Positions 1-5,234 of a stretch of 7,911 nt of DNA are shown here, piece by piece. A program made the translations under genes and the position numbers. Below the pieces are notes generated by a model that worked only from the letters and a program-made list of their open reading frames with translations, searched no databases and was not told the DNA's origin. The first letter of the stretch is position 1; every line of letters begins with the position of its first letter. This DNA comes from Clostridia bacterium (lineage in GTDB: Bacteria > Bacillota > Clostridia > UBA1381): assembly GCA_017420825.1 (NCBI GenBank), contig JAFQNU010000064.1:1-7911 (forward strand), written 5' to 3'.

Positions 1-40
1 AAATACCCCTTGCAGACCTCAAAATCTGCAAGGGGTATTT
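1..40. terminator. Perfect 16-bp inverted repeat, probable bidirectional terminator
   Basis: Positions 1-16 and 25-40 are exact reverse complements, leaving an 8-base loop (17-24). The stem has a GC-rich core flanked by AAATA at its left end and TATTT at its right end, so it could end transcription from either side. It may extend left of the window. It would isolate the cassette at 93-449 from whatever lies to the left. Only the repeat is directly seen; the terminator role is inferred. Confidence 0.7.
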
Positions 41-92
41 AAGTCATAATCAACAAATTTTTATGTATCATCCGTAAATATTGGAAAATATC

Positions 93-121
93 TTGAAAAT
101 TATCGAATTATGGTGTATAAT
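93..121 (+). promoter_or_regulatory. Sigma-A-type promoter of the candidate toxin mRNA
   Basis: A -35 box TTGAAA (93-98) and a perfect -10 box TATAAT (116-121) are separated by 17 bp. Transcription would begin near 127-129. No annotated-size gene follows at once; the transcript instead has a structured leader of about 100 bases, a strong Shine-Dalgarno sequence and the small hydrophobic reading frame at 264-338. Confidence 0.7.
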
Positions 122-124
122 GTA

Positions 125-148
125 CCTTGTCGGAGCAATCCGATAAGG
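125..148 (+). other. 5'-end stem-loop with GCAA tetraloop in the toxin leader
   Basis: Positions 125-134 can pair with 139-148 (ten pairs including one G-U), closed by GCAA at 135-138, a GNRA-type loop. The inner five pairs, 130-134 with 139-143, are strongest. The hairpin lies at or just after the predicted transcription start. In known type I toxin mRNAs a 5' hairpin commonly stabilises the message. Its 3' arm overlaps 145-153, which can instead pair with the far 3' end (400-408), so the two folds compete. A second small hairpin follows at 162-175 (CGGTG, loop TTTA, CACCG). Confidence 0.5.
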
Positions 149-189
149 CAAGATTTCTTCACGGTGTTTACACCGGCGGTTATGCCCAA

Positions 190-235
190 CCTTTATACAT
201 ACAGGTACTTGTGCCGAGTCTGTGAAAGGAGGGGG
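190..235 (+). promoter_or_regulatory. Strong Shine-Dalgarno sequence and its masking stem
   Basis: AAAGGAGGGGG at 225-235 is a near-ideal ribosome binding site. CCTTT at 190-194 can pair with AAAGG at 225-229, and ACAG at 201-204 with CTGT at 220-223, forming one irregular stem that would mask the 5' half of the site. Masking of the Shine-Dalgarno is a recurring feature of type I toxin messages. The pairing is seen in the sequence; that it controls translation is inferred. ATG at 242 has the best direct linear spacing (9 bases), but the more toxin-like frame starts at 264. Confidence 0.5.
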
Positions 236-256
236 ATGCTTATGAAAAGTAAGCAT
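236..256 (+). other. Hairpin between Shine-Dalgarno and toxin start codon
   Basis: ATGCTTA (236-242) and TAAGCAT (250-256) are exact reverse complements around a seven-base loop, TGAAAAG. The hairpin begins directly after the purine-rich Shine-Dalgarno (225-235) and leaves seven bases before ATG 264. When folded, it would bring the site to a normal distance from ATG 264 and bury ATG 236 and ATG 242. Phage T4 genes 25 and 38 are known cases in which a stem-loop shortens the effective spacing in this way. The fold is seen; the function is inferred. Confidence 0.5.
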
Positions 257-263
257 TGTACTG

Positions 264-338
264 ATGGCAAAAAAGCTACTTGTAGCAATTTTTGTAGTAA
301 TCATCTTAATGATACTATTTCCCATAAAAGTACGATAG
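264..338 (+). CDS. Candidate type I toxin, 24-residue hydrophobic peptide
   Basis: The frame gives MAKKLLVAIFVVIILMILFP followed by IKVR and a TAG stop. Two lysines are followed by about sixteen uninterrupted hydrophobic residues and a short basic tail, the layout of membrane-acting type I toxins such as the Ibs peptides of E. coli; I do not recognise an exact family. The stop codon lies inside the stem of the hairpin at 332-364, another frequent property of such genes. The start is ATG 264: upstream in frame there is only a CTG before a TGA at 243-245. Ribosome loading probably uses the site at 225-235 across the hairpin at 236-256. A near-consensus antisense promoter (421-449) faces it. It could be a chance frame in a structured RNA; the convergence of promoter, Shine-Dalgarno, antisense promoter and hydrophobicity argues against that. 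Membrane toxicity is inferred. Confidence 0.55.
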   Translation: MAKKLLVAIFVVIILMILFPIKVR

Positions 339-364
339 CCGCCTCTGACACAGGCAGCTATCGT
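332..364. terminator. Interrupted hairpin, probable end of the antisense RNA and possibly shared terminator
   Basis: ACGATAGC (332-339) pairs with GCTATCGT (357-364), and GCCT (341-344) with AGGC (352-355), with a C/A mismatch between the two helices and a seven-base loop. On the - strand the stem is followed by ACTTTTAT, a short U-run suited to ending an antisense RNA near 325. On the + strand the following bases (TAATATAG) are a poor U-tract, so toxin transcripts may read on to the terminator at 383-412. The toxin stop codon (336-338) lies in the left arm. Confidence 0.5.
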
Positions 365-382
365 TAATATAGTTCGCTTTGT

Positions 383-412
383 GGCATAACCGTTTGAGGT
401 CTTGCCTTTTTT
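383..412 (+). terminator. Intrinsic terminator of the toxin mRNA
   Basis: GGCA (383-386) pairs with TGCC (403-406) and ACC (389-391) with GGT (398-400), with a small internal loop, and six or more T residues follow (407-412). This is a moderate local terminator. The same bases can pair with the mRNA leader instead: 383-392 is the exact reverse complement of 177-186, and 400-408 of 145-153. The terminator arms are therefore also the 3' partners of a long-range fold. Confidence 0.5.
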
Positions 413-420
413 CTACCTCT

Positions 421-449
421 ATTATAAATCAACTTTTATTCTTTGTCAA
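421..449 (-). promoter_or_regulatory. Perfect-consensus sigma-A promoter of the antisense RNA
   Basis: Read on the - strand, TTGACA (444-449) and TATAAT (421-426) match the housekeeping consensus at all twelve positions with 17 bp between them. No - strand protein gene follows. The predicted start near 413 places the RNA antisense to the 3' end of the toxin message. A strong promoter for the RNA and a slightly weaker one for the toxin mRNA (TTGAAA at -35) is the balance expected for an unstable RNA antitoxin. Confidence 0.75.
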
Positions 450-539
450 GTAATTTTTGTTAAAAGGTGGTGTATACATATTATCAGAGCAGATAAATTG
501 CGTAAATCAGCCCTGGAAAAGTGCAACACATAAACCCAC

Positions 540-561
540 AAACCCGCTAAAAGGCGGGTTT
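540..561 (-). terminator. Terminator of the spoIIIA operon
   Basis: AAACCCGC (540-547) pairs with GCGGGTTT (554-561) around a six-base loop. The hairpin starts nine bases past the spoIIIAH stop codon. On the - strand the stem ends in TTT followed by GTGGGTTT, an imperfect U-tract. It would stop the eight-gene transcript before it reads into the small cassette at 93-449. Confidence 0.65.
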
Positions 562-570
562 TAAATATAT

Positions 571-1116
571 TTAGTTCTTTTGGATTATCTTAATACAGTC
601 TGCTCCGATATTTAATTGCTCTGTTACAATCTGCTTTATTATAAGCACATCTTTTTCGTTGAAATTCTCTTTTTTAACAATAACATCAACACTCTCGGCG
701 TCAATATACACAGAAATTTCGTTATACCCCTTTGCGCCTGCAATATTCTCTATTACCCCTTCCTTTTCTGTGTTTGACGCAATATCAAGTATTCTTTTCT
801 GTGCGTCCTTTCTTGTGGCTTCATCAAAGCTTTCATTCTCAGCCGTCTGACGTAATATATCAAGCGCCTTTGAGCGTGCATTCTCCTTTTCAAGCTTTGC
901 CTCGGCAAAATAGTTGCTGTCTGATGCGTTATCCTCAACATTATCCGCCTGTGAGCTTACATACTGCGCCTCACCAAGCTTTTTTGCAGTCTCTATGTAC
1001 TCGTCACCGTCTGTAACCCACACTGTGTCCTGATATGACCAGTTCAAATAGCCTGCAACTCCAATCATTACCACCAAAGCCGCCGCTACAATTTCCTTCT
1101 TCTTTAATACTAACAT
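571..1116 (-). CDS. spoIIIAH: SpoIIIAH, forespore-channel protein with YscJ/FliF-like domain
   Basis: Mother-cell component of the SpoIIIA-SpoIIQ channel; in the known system its extracellular domain binds forespore SpoIIQ in the space between the two membranes, tethering them during engulfment. After a short KKK-rich start there is one membrane segment (about residues 9-26), then a charged helical linker with many Glu and Ala, then a C-terminal domain of about 90 residues with the alternating pattern of the ring-building YscJ/FliF fold. I chose ATG 1116 because AAGGA at 1126-1130 lies nine bases ahead of it; the frame also opens at ATG 1125, giving three more residues, but that codon directly abuts the Shine-Dalgarno. 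From 1116 the protein has 181 residues, shorter than the B. subtilis protein. It is the last gene of the operon. The assignment rests on operon position as well as sequence. Confidence 0.9.
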   Translation of the reverse strand: MLVLKKKEIVAAALVVMIGVAGYLNWSYQDTVWVTDGDEYIETAKKLGEAQYVSSQADNVEDNASDSNYFAEAKLEKENARSKALDILRQTAENESFDEATRKDAQKRILDIASNTEKEGVIENIAGAKGYNEISVYIDAESVDVIVKKENFNEKDVLIIKQIVTEQLNIGADCIKIIQKN

Positions 1117-1134
1117 CTTTCCCATTCCTTTCCA

Positions 1135-1635
1135 TTACTTTTCTTTCTCCGCTACACACACTCTATGGCTTCCCACGCCTAACGATGTGGTGACAGCTTT
1201 AATTATTTTCTCCCTTACCTCTATATCCCCTGCTCCCTCCGCCGCAACAACAACGCCCTTTACATCGGGGTATATACTCCTTGTCACAAACGGCTCTCCC
1301 GAGGACATAACCGCCTGAGAGTCTATATTGCTTTGAATATTCTGTGAATTTTCCTCCTCCCTCTGTGTACTTGTCTTATTGGTTTCATAGGCAATATCAA
1401 GCTCATCTGTTGAGTAGTATGTAATCATAACGCTTACCCTGCCAACACCCTTTATCTGCGACAGAATATCACATAAACGTTCTTCCTCGGAAACAGTAAT
1501 CGGTGTATCCTTTTTCTCCTTCTTCGTATTGCCCATACCGCCAAACAGCATAAAACTGACTCCAATTAATATTATTATGAAAATTATTTTATTATTCTCA
1601 ATATTTATAAATTCGGTGATTTTTTTACCCTTCAT
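1135..1635 (-). CDS. spoIIIAG: SpoIIIAG, ring-forming channel protein
   Basis: In the known system SpoIIIAG forms a large multi-subunit ring between mother cell and forespore membranes. A short basic N-terminus is followed by one membrane segment (about residues 17-35, IIFIIILIGVSFMLFGGMG), a KKEKKD linker, and an extracellular domain. That domain contains ILSQIKGVGRVSVMITY (about residues 57-73), a Gln/Asn/Ser-rich loop, then GVVVAAEGAGDIEVREKI and a final strand, the ring-building motif halves seen in this family. At 166 residues it is shorter than B. subtilis SpoIIIAG, and the middle segment between the motif halves is reduced, so the beta-rich insertion of the Bacillus ring may be small or absent (inference). 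The start has GGAGG nine bases ahead and lies inside the end of spoIIIAF (11-bp overlap), suggesting translational coupling. Confidence 0.92.
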   Translation of the reverse strand: MKGKKITEFINIENNKIIFIIILIGVSFMLFGGMGNTKKEKKDTPITVSEEERLCDILSQIKGVGRVSVMITYYSTDELDIAYETNKTSTQREEENSQNIQSNIDSQAVMSSGEPFVTRSIYPDVKGVVVAAEGAGDIEVREKIIKAVTTSLGVGSHRVCVAEKEK

Positions 1636-2077
1636 CTATATAAACCTCCGTCGGGGCATAAATCTCGTTAATGCGGTTTATCATATTTTCGTCTATTTTA
1701 TTACCTGTCAATCTAATGCTTTTAACCCCTGTGATTTCATTGTCTGAATTTGTTTCCACACTGACATCTGCACTAACCTCTCTATTAAACTCTTTCAAAA
1801 ATCTCTCCCTTATATCCTCCTCGATATTTTTTTCAAGCTCTTCTAAAATCATATTATTTCTTACCTGCTCGCCTTCTTCCTCCAGTCTCCCCGCCTCACT
1901 TATAAATCCTGACATATCAGGGATAATATTAAAGCTACCAAGAGGTGAGATAATTGCCGCCGTTATCATAAGTCCTGTTATTGTTTTTACATATTTACTC
2001 CACTTATCAGGAAGAAGAACATCGCAAAAAACACTGATTAGCACCGCCCCTGTTATATTCATTAAATAATCTCTCAT
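1625..2077 (-). CDS. spoIIIAF: SpoIIIAF, two-pass membrane protein of the SpoIIIA channel
   Basis: Two hydrophobic segments open the protein: about residues 4-22 (YLMNITGAVLISVFCDVLLP) and 29-47 (YVKTITGLMITAAIISPLGS). A soluble C-terminal part follows, with a strongly charged helix (EEEGEQVRNNMILEELEKNI) and a strand-rich end, including VSADVSVETN. The family has a ring-building-motif-like soluble domain. At 150 residues it is shorter than the B. subtilis protein. AGAGGT at 2083-2088 lies five bases before the start. Its end overlaps the start of spoIIIAG and its beginning is 11 bp from the end of spoIIIAE. The exact role in the channel is not established; it is required for the complex in known systems. 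Confidence 0.9.
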   Translation of the reverse strand: MRDYLMNITGAVLISVFCDVLLPDKWSKYVKTITGLMITAAIISPLGSFNIIPDMSGFISEAGRLEEEGEQVRNNMILEELEKNIEEDIRERFLKEFNREVSADVSVETNSDNEITGVKSIRLTGNKIDENMINRINEIYAPTEVYIDEG

Positions 2078-2088
2078 ACCATACCTCT

Positions 2089-3147
2089 TTATACCATTGT
2101 ATTTGTTGATGCAATTATTATTGCAATGGAGAGTATGAAAAGCAGTGTTACAATTAAAAGTGCGGCAAGAGCAGAGGTAACCGCCTCCGCCGCCTCATTT
2201 ATCATATCGGCATAGCGTTTGTCCGACACAGGCTCAATTAATGCCGATGCAAGCTTTAGCATAATCATTATAGCGGTAATTTTTAGTGCAGGCGCCGCAC
2301 ATATGACAATCAGAGTTATAATTCCTGCCGTTCCTGCCGCATTCTTTATCAGATGCGCCCCTCCTATTACCGTTTCTATACTCTCAGATAAGAATCCTCC
2401 GACAACAGGCACAATACTGCCAACCGCATATTTAATTGTTTTTATCCCCACCCCGTCAAGGGTGGGTGTGCAAAAGCCGTATATCGCATTTATTGCTGAA
2501 AATATTGTTAAAACACCGGTCAAAATCCAGCGTGAAAAGGATTTTATAAGGCGGTTCATATTATCAAGTCTTGCCTTCTGGCTTATATTATTTACAATTC
2601 CTGTCACGCAACCAATATAGATAAGAGGAACTATACATTTTTCCATAATTGTGCTGATTACCCACACAGCCGATGAAAAAACAGGATAAAATGCCGCCGC
2701 TGATGCAGTGTAGCCACTGCTCACAAGTAAAACGGCAAGCATGGGCGCAAGCTTGGTTACAAAAGCCGTCATTCCGCCAATGACATCTGACGCATACCCT
2801 ACACCAAGAATTATAATTCTTATTACCGCTATCGTCATCAGACAAAAGCACGCAAAAAATGCTGCCTCATTGACTCCGCTTGTTCCCTGATTAAAAACTC
2901 CTATAACCCCTGACAAAAGCGCAATTACAAAAATACTTAACAATAAATCCCTTGACGAGCCTACCTCCCCTACGATTGTGTCATATATGTATGATATAAC
3001 TCTCTCAACACTTATCGACATATCTCCGTTCTTTAACTCTGCCACAGTATCATTAAAAAAGCTTTCCCCTTCAAGAGTTTGATAGTCCTCGGCATATGCC
3101 GTAAAGGAAAACAGAATAAAAACAATCACCAATACTATTCTTTTCAT
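2089..3147 (-). CDS. spoIIIAE: SpoIIIAE, polytopic membrane protein of the SpoIIIA channel
   Basis: The N-terminus is a clear cleavable-type signal peptide: MKR, a hydrophobic stretch to about residue 16, then TAYAED with a plausible cut after AYA. A charged region follows, then about seven to eight membrane segments between residues 65 and 350, with family-like stretches such as KLAPMLAVLLVSSGYTASAAA around 130 and VGGFLSESIETVIGGAHLIKNA around 247. SpoIIIAE is the largest membrane component of the mother-cell side of the channel and is thought to form part of its transmembrane core. Length 352, a little below B. subtilis. The nearest ribosome site, AGGAG at 3161-3165, is 13 bases from the start and lies within the end of spoIIIAD, so efficient translation may depend on ribosomes finishing spoIIIAD (8-bp gap). 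Confidence 0.93.
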   Translation of the reverse strand: MKRIVLVIVFILFSFTAYAEDYQTLEGESFFNDTVAELKNGDMSISVERVISYIYDTIVGEVGSSRDLLLSIFVIALLSGVIGVFNQGTSGVNEAAFFACFCLMTIAVIRIIILGVGYASDVIGGMTAFVTKLAPMLAVLLVSSGYTASAAAFYPVFSSAVWVISTIMEKCIVPLIYIGCVTGIVNNISQKARLDNMNRLIKSFSRWILTGVLTIFSAINAIYGFCTPTLDGVGIKTIKYAVGSIVPVVGGFLSESIETVIGGAHLIKNAAGTAGIITLIVICAAPALKITAIMIMLKLASALIEPVSDKRYADMINEAAEAVTSALAALLIVTLLFILSIAIIIASTNTMV

Positions 3148-3155
3148 AATGTATT

Positions 3156-3548
3156 TTATACTCCTGTGAGTAATCCTCCCATTGCCTGTAAAAATCCCGA
3201 AATTACAGGCATAGACATTACAACAATTGAAACCTTTCCCGCAAGCTCAACCTTAACCGCAATTGCTCCCTCGCCTGCGTCCTTACACAGCTCTGATGCA
3301 AACTGTGTGATATAGGCAATTATGCAGACCTTTACCGCGACTCTGAAATATTCCTCATTTATTCCGCTTCTTTGAACTATCTCATAAAAACCCGAAAATA
3401 TCTCTGTCAGTCCGTCTGTTATGTAGAATATGACACATATTCCTGTTATTAAGGAAATTGCAATTGCCATTTCAGGACGTGTTTTCTTTATCATCACCGC
3501 AAGCAACATTCCTACTACTCCCAATGCACATACTGCAAAAATATCCAT
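3156..3548 (-). CDS. spoIIIAD: SpoIIIAD, small membrane protein of the SpoIIIA channel
   Basis: The 130-residue protein has membrane segments near residues 3-18 (FAVCALGVVGMLLAVM) and 28-48 (AIAISLITGICVIFYITDGL). An amphipathic middle (EEYFRVAVKVCIIAYITQFASELCKDAGEGAIAVK) and a last hydrophobic stretch near 105-128 (VSIVVMSMPVISGFLQAMGG) follow. The CKDAGEGAIA motif is typical of the family. It resembles SpoIIIAC in its first half and both are thought to sit in the mother-cell-facing membrane with SpoIIIAE; precise function is unknown. CGGAG at 3556-3560 lies seven bases before the start, reaching nearly to the stop codon of spoIIIAC. Confidence 0.93.
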   Translation of the reverse strand: MDIFAVCALGVVGMLLAVMIKKTRPEMAIAISLITGICVIFYITDGLTEIFSGFYEIVQRSGINEEYFRVAVKVCIIAYITQFASELCKDAGEGAIAVKVELAGKVSIVVMSMPVISGFLQAMGGLLTGV

Positions 3549-3561
3549 AGTAATTCTCCGC

Positions 3562-3756
3562 TCAGAAATTAAATATCTGCTTTATTGTGTCAAACAAAAT
3601 GCCTATTTCCTTTGCAACTATAACTAAAACAGCAATCAGTCCTGCGATTGTTGTAAGCAATGCCTGTTCCTCTCTCCCTGCCCGTACCAGAAGCTGATTT
3701 AAAACCGCTACAATAATTCCCACTCCTGCTATCTGAAAAACCAAATCAACATTCAT
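3562..3756 (-). CDS. spoIIIAC: SpoIIIAC, two-pass small membrane protein
   Basis: With 64 residues it is the family's usual size. It has two hydrophobic segments, about residues 3-22 (VDLVFQIAGVGIIVAVLNQL) and 31-52 (EQALLTTIAGLIAVLVIVAKEI), separated by the short polar turn LVRAGREEQ, and ends in IKQIFNF, all characteristic of SpoIIIAC. GGAGG at 3763-3767 lies six bases before ATG 3756. It sits 15 bp after spoIIIAB and 13 bp before spoIIIAD. Required for the channel in known systems; molecular role unresolved. Confidence 0.93.
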   Translation of the reverse strand: MNVDLVFQIAGVGIIVAVLNQLLVRAGREEQALLTTIAGLIAVLVIVAKEIGILFDTIKQIFNF

Positions 3757-3771
3757 TTAACCCCTCCGTAA

Positions 3772-4269
3772 TTATATCAATAATATAATAATAAATAATC
3801 CTGCACCAACTCCAAGACCTCTTAACAGCTTTCCCTCACGCATATATTCCTCCCATGCCTCTTTTTGGGATTGCTCTATTAAATTTCTTACATGGATAAT
3901 ACTTTTTATCTGTTCTTCTCTTGACACCATGCCAAGACTTTCCGAAAGCATTAATAAAATTTCACAATCACTGTTATTTAAGCAAAGCCTTACCTTGTCC
4001 TCAACAACGCTCCTCCTCCAGCGTTCCCTGACAAAGCCTTTCATTTTGGCACAGGTATTAAATATGCCGTCAAATTCACATATTTGTGACACTGAATTTA
4101 GTACATCATCTATGCAACAGTTGGTATAGCTTATTTCATTCTCCATAACTTGCAGACAAAGTCCTGTCTTTTCAAGAGTTTTGTGACGTTTAGATAATTT
4201 TGACGCACGTCTCACTCCATACAGAGTGGTAGCAAAAATAATCAGTACAGAACCAATTACCTTAATCAT
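3772..4269 (-). CDS. spoIIIAB: SpoIIIAB, GspF/PilC-like membrane component
   Basis: The protein opens with one membrane segment (about residues 3-18, VIGSVLIIFATTLYGV), followed by basic RRASKLSKRHKTLEK. A soluble helical domain of about 120 residues contains LQVMENEISYTNCCIDDVLNSV and LSESLGMVSREEQIKSI, both family-like. A C-terminal membrane segment (LRGLGVGAGLFIIILLI, about 149-165) ends it. The soluble domain of this family is reported to resemble the GspF platform protein of type II secretion, so it probably connects the SpoIIIAA ATPase to the channel. At 165 residues it is near the normal length. The start codon lies within the last codons of spoIIIAA (8-bp overlap), indicating coupled translation and probably matched amounts of ATPase and platform. 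Confidence 0.93.
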   Translation of the reverse strand: MIKVIGSVLIIFATTLYGVRRASKLSKRHKTLEKTGLCLQVMENEISYTNCCIDDVLNSVSQICEFDGIFNTCAKMKGFVRERWRRSVVEDKVRLCLNNSDCEILLMLSESLGMVSREEQIKSIIHVRNLIEQSQKEAWEEYMREGKLLRGLGVGAGLFIIILLI

Positions 4270-5170
4270 CGCAATATATTTCCTCTATTTTGTTATTACC
4301 AAGAGTTACAAAGCAATCAAAGCAATTATAAAGCTCCTTATCAGACTTTTTTATGTCCTCTTTACACGATGCATGAATTGTGGCAACAACAGCCACTCCC
4401 GAACGTGTTGCCTTTTTTATTGCCTTTACGTCATCTTTTCCGCCGAGCTCGTCTGTTATAATAACCTGCGGAGACATTGTTCTTGTCATCAGCTCTATTA
4501 CCTGAGCCTTCTCACCGCCTTGCATTACATCGCACAACGCACCTAAATCGAACCCCGCTCTGCCTTTTTGTACACCGCTTATTTCGTTTCTCTCATCAAC
4601 TACCGATATTTTGTAACCCCTGTCCGATAAAATGCGTGACAAGTCTCTTAAAAGGGTTGTCTTTCCGCATCCGGGGGGCGATATAATTAAGGTATTTAAA
4701 ACCTTATCCGCACTTACTATTCTTTCTGCCACACCTTCCCCGACTCCCTTTATCTCCCTTGCAAGTCTGTAATTTAGCCCTGATATATTTTTTATTGTGC
4801 TTACCTTACCGTCACGCATTATAATGTCTCCGCACATTCCTACTCTGCAACCGTTTTCTACTGTTATATACCCATTTTTCACACATTCTTCAAAGGCATA
4901 CATTGAGCAGTTGGATATAAGGGAAACCGCCTCGTCAATATCCTTGTCCGAAATTGTTATTGTATTTTGCGGTGATTTTAAAACAGCTCCGCTCTTTGTA
5001 ATAAAAAAGCTTTCCGATTTAATACATACCGATAAGGGTAAGCCTCTTTTAAGCCTTATTTCCTCAAATTCACCTATATCACACATCATGATATACCGCC
5101 TTATACCCGACGGAATATATTTAATTATCGGGTGGTAAAAGAAGGCTTGTTCGTTGTTTAAAACTATCAT
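4262..5170 (-). CDS. spoIIIAA: SpoIIIAA, ATPase of the forespore-channel apparatus
   Basis: Cytoplasmic secretion-type ATPase, the energising unit of the channel in the mother cell. The N-terminal half (residues 1-130) contains the family-like stretches FEEIRLKRGLPLSV and GCRVGMCGDIIM. The nucleotide-binding half has a Walker A motif SPPGCGKTTLLRDLSR at 164-179 (Lys170, Thr171), VVDERNEISG at 190-199, the Walker B region VIITDELGG at 236-244 (Asp240, Glu241), and TIHA at 264-267. All catalytic residues are present; 302 residues is the usual length. The start is fixed by AGAGGTG (5179-5185), eight bases ahead of ATG 5170. The ATG at 5175-5173 reads into TGA after one codon and cannot be used. 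First gene of the spoIIIA operon. Confidence 0.95.
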   Translation of the reverse strand: MIVLNNEQAFFYHPIIKYIPSGIRRYIMMCDIGEFEEIRLKRGLPLSVCIKSESFFITKSGAVLKSPQNTITISDKDIDEAVSLISNCSMYAFEECVKNGYITVENGCRVGMCGDIIMRDGKVSTIKNISGLNYRLAREIKGVGEGVAERIVSADKVLNTLIISPPGCGKTTLLRDLSRILSDRGYKISVVDERNEISGVQKGRAGFDLGALCDVMQGGEKAQVIELMTRTMSPQVIITDELGGKDDVKAIKKATRSGVAVVATIHASCKEDIKKSDKELYNCFDCFVTLGNNKIEEIYCDD

Positions 5171-5204
5171 CTCATGTACACCTCTTTTATATCTTGTTTG
5201 CTTA

Positions 5205-5234
5205 ATTATATGCCCTTTGTTTTTCGTTTAGTAC
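5205..5234 (-). promoter_or_regulatory. Candidate sigma-E promoter of the spoIIIA operon
   Basis: On the - strand CATATAAT (5205-5212) is close to the sigma-E -10 consensus CATACAAT, and GTACTAAA (5227-5234) lies 14 bp upstream in the -35 position, a spacing typical of sigma-E. The -35 match is weak. TATAAT within the -10 could serve sigma-A, but no TTGACA-like box lies 17 bp upstream. spoIIIA is a mother-cell sigma-E operon in known spore formers, which supports the reading. The -35 box directly abuts the U-tract of the spoIIE terminator. Confidence 0.4.

Larger units (their letters stand above)
325..413 (-). ncRNA. Candidate antisense RNA antitoxin, about 90 nt
   Basis: A perfect-consensus - strand promoter at 421-449 would start an RNA near 413, exactly at the end of the + strand terminator U-run. 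It would run through the complement of the toxin 3' region and end after the hairpin at 332-364 (U-run 329-326). No reading frame of interest lies in it. It would be fully complementary to the last 20 or so bases of the toxin coding region and to the whole 3' untranslated region, as expected of an RNA antitoxin that blocks or destabilises toxin mRNA. Its 5' part carries AAGGCAAGA and CGGTTATGCC, the same two words found in the 5' leader of the toxin mRNA. Existence and ends are inferred from promoter and hairpin only. Confidence 0.45.

Noticed and set aside
262..280. A run of A residues that could allow frameshifting from the 242 frame into the 264 frame
   Set aside because: The change needed is +1, while A-runs of this type favour -1 slippage; direct initiation at ATG 264 across the hairpin is simpler.
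68..325. An 85-codon - strand open frame across the toxin cassette
   Set aside because: It is antisense to the + strand leader, has no convincing ribosome site or composition, and crosses the + promoter. Its openness is explained by the structured, AT-rich DNA.
242..367. A 41-codon + strand frame starting MKSKHC at ATG 242, with ideal direct spacing to the strong Shine-Dalgarno
   Set aside because: The product is polar, low in complexity and resembles no family, its end runs through the hairpin at 332-364, and its start lies in the loop and arm of the hairpin at 236-256. The overlapping 264-338 frame is far more protein-like. It remains a possible leader peptide, decided by ribosome profiling.
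145..408. Inverted words at 145-186 and 383-408 as ends of a small mobile element
   Set aside because: No transposase, no flanking target duplication that I can see, and the words lie inside both predicted transcripts where an RNA pairing role explains them better.
125..414. Possibility that the + strand RNA is SRP RNA, tmRNA or 6S RNA
   Set aside because: The SRP helix 8 core (GGAAGGAAGCA-type) is absent, there is no tmRNA-like CCA end or tag frame, and the fold is not the single long bulged rod of 6S RNA.
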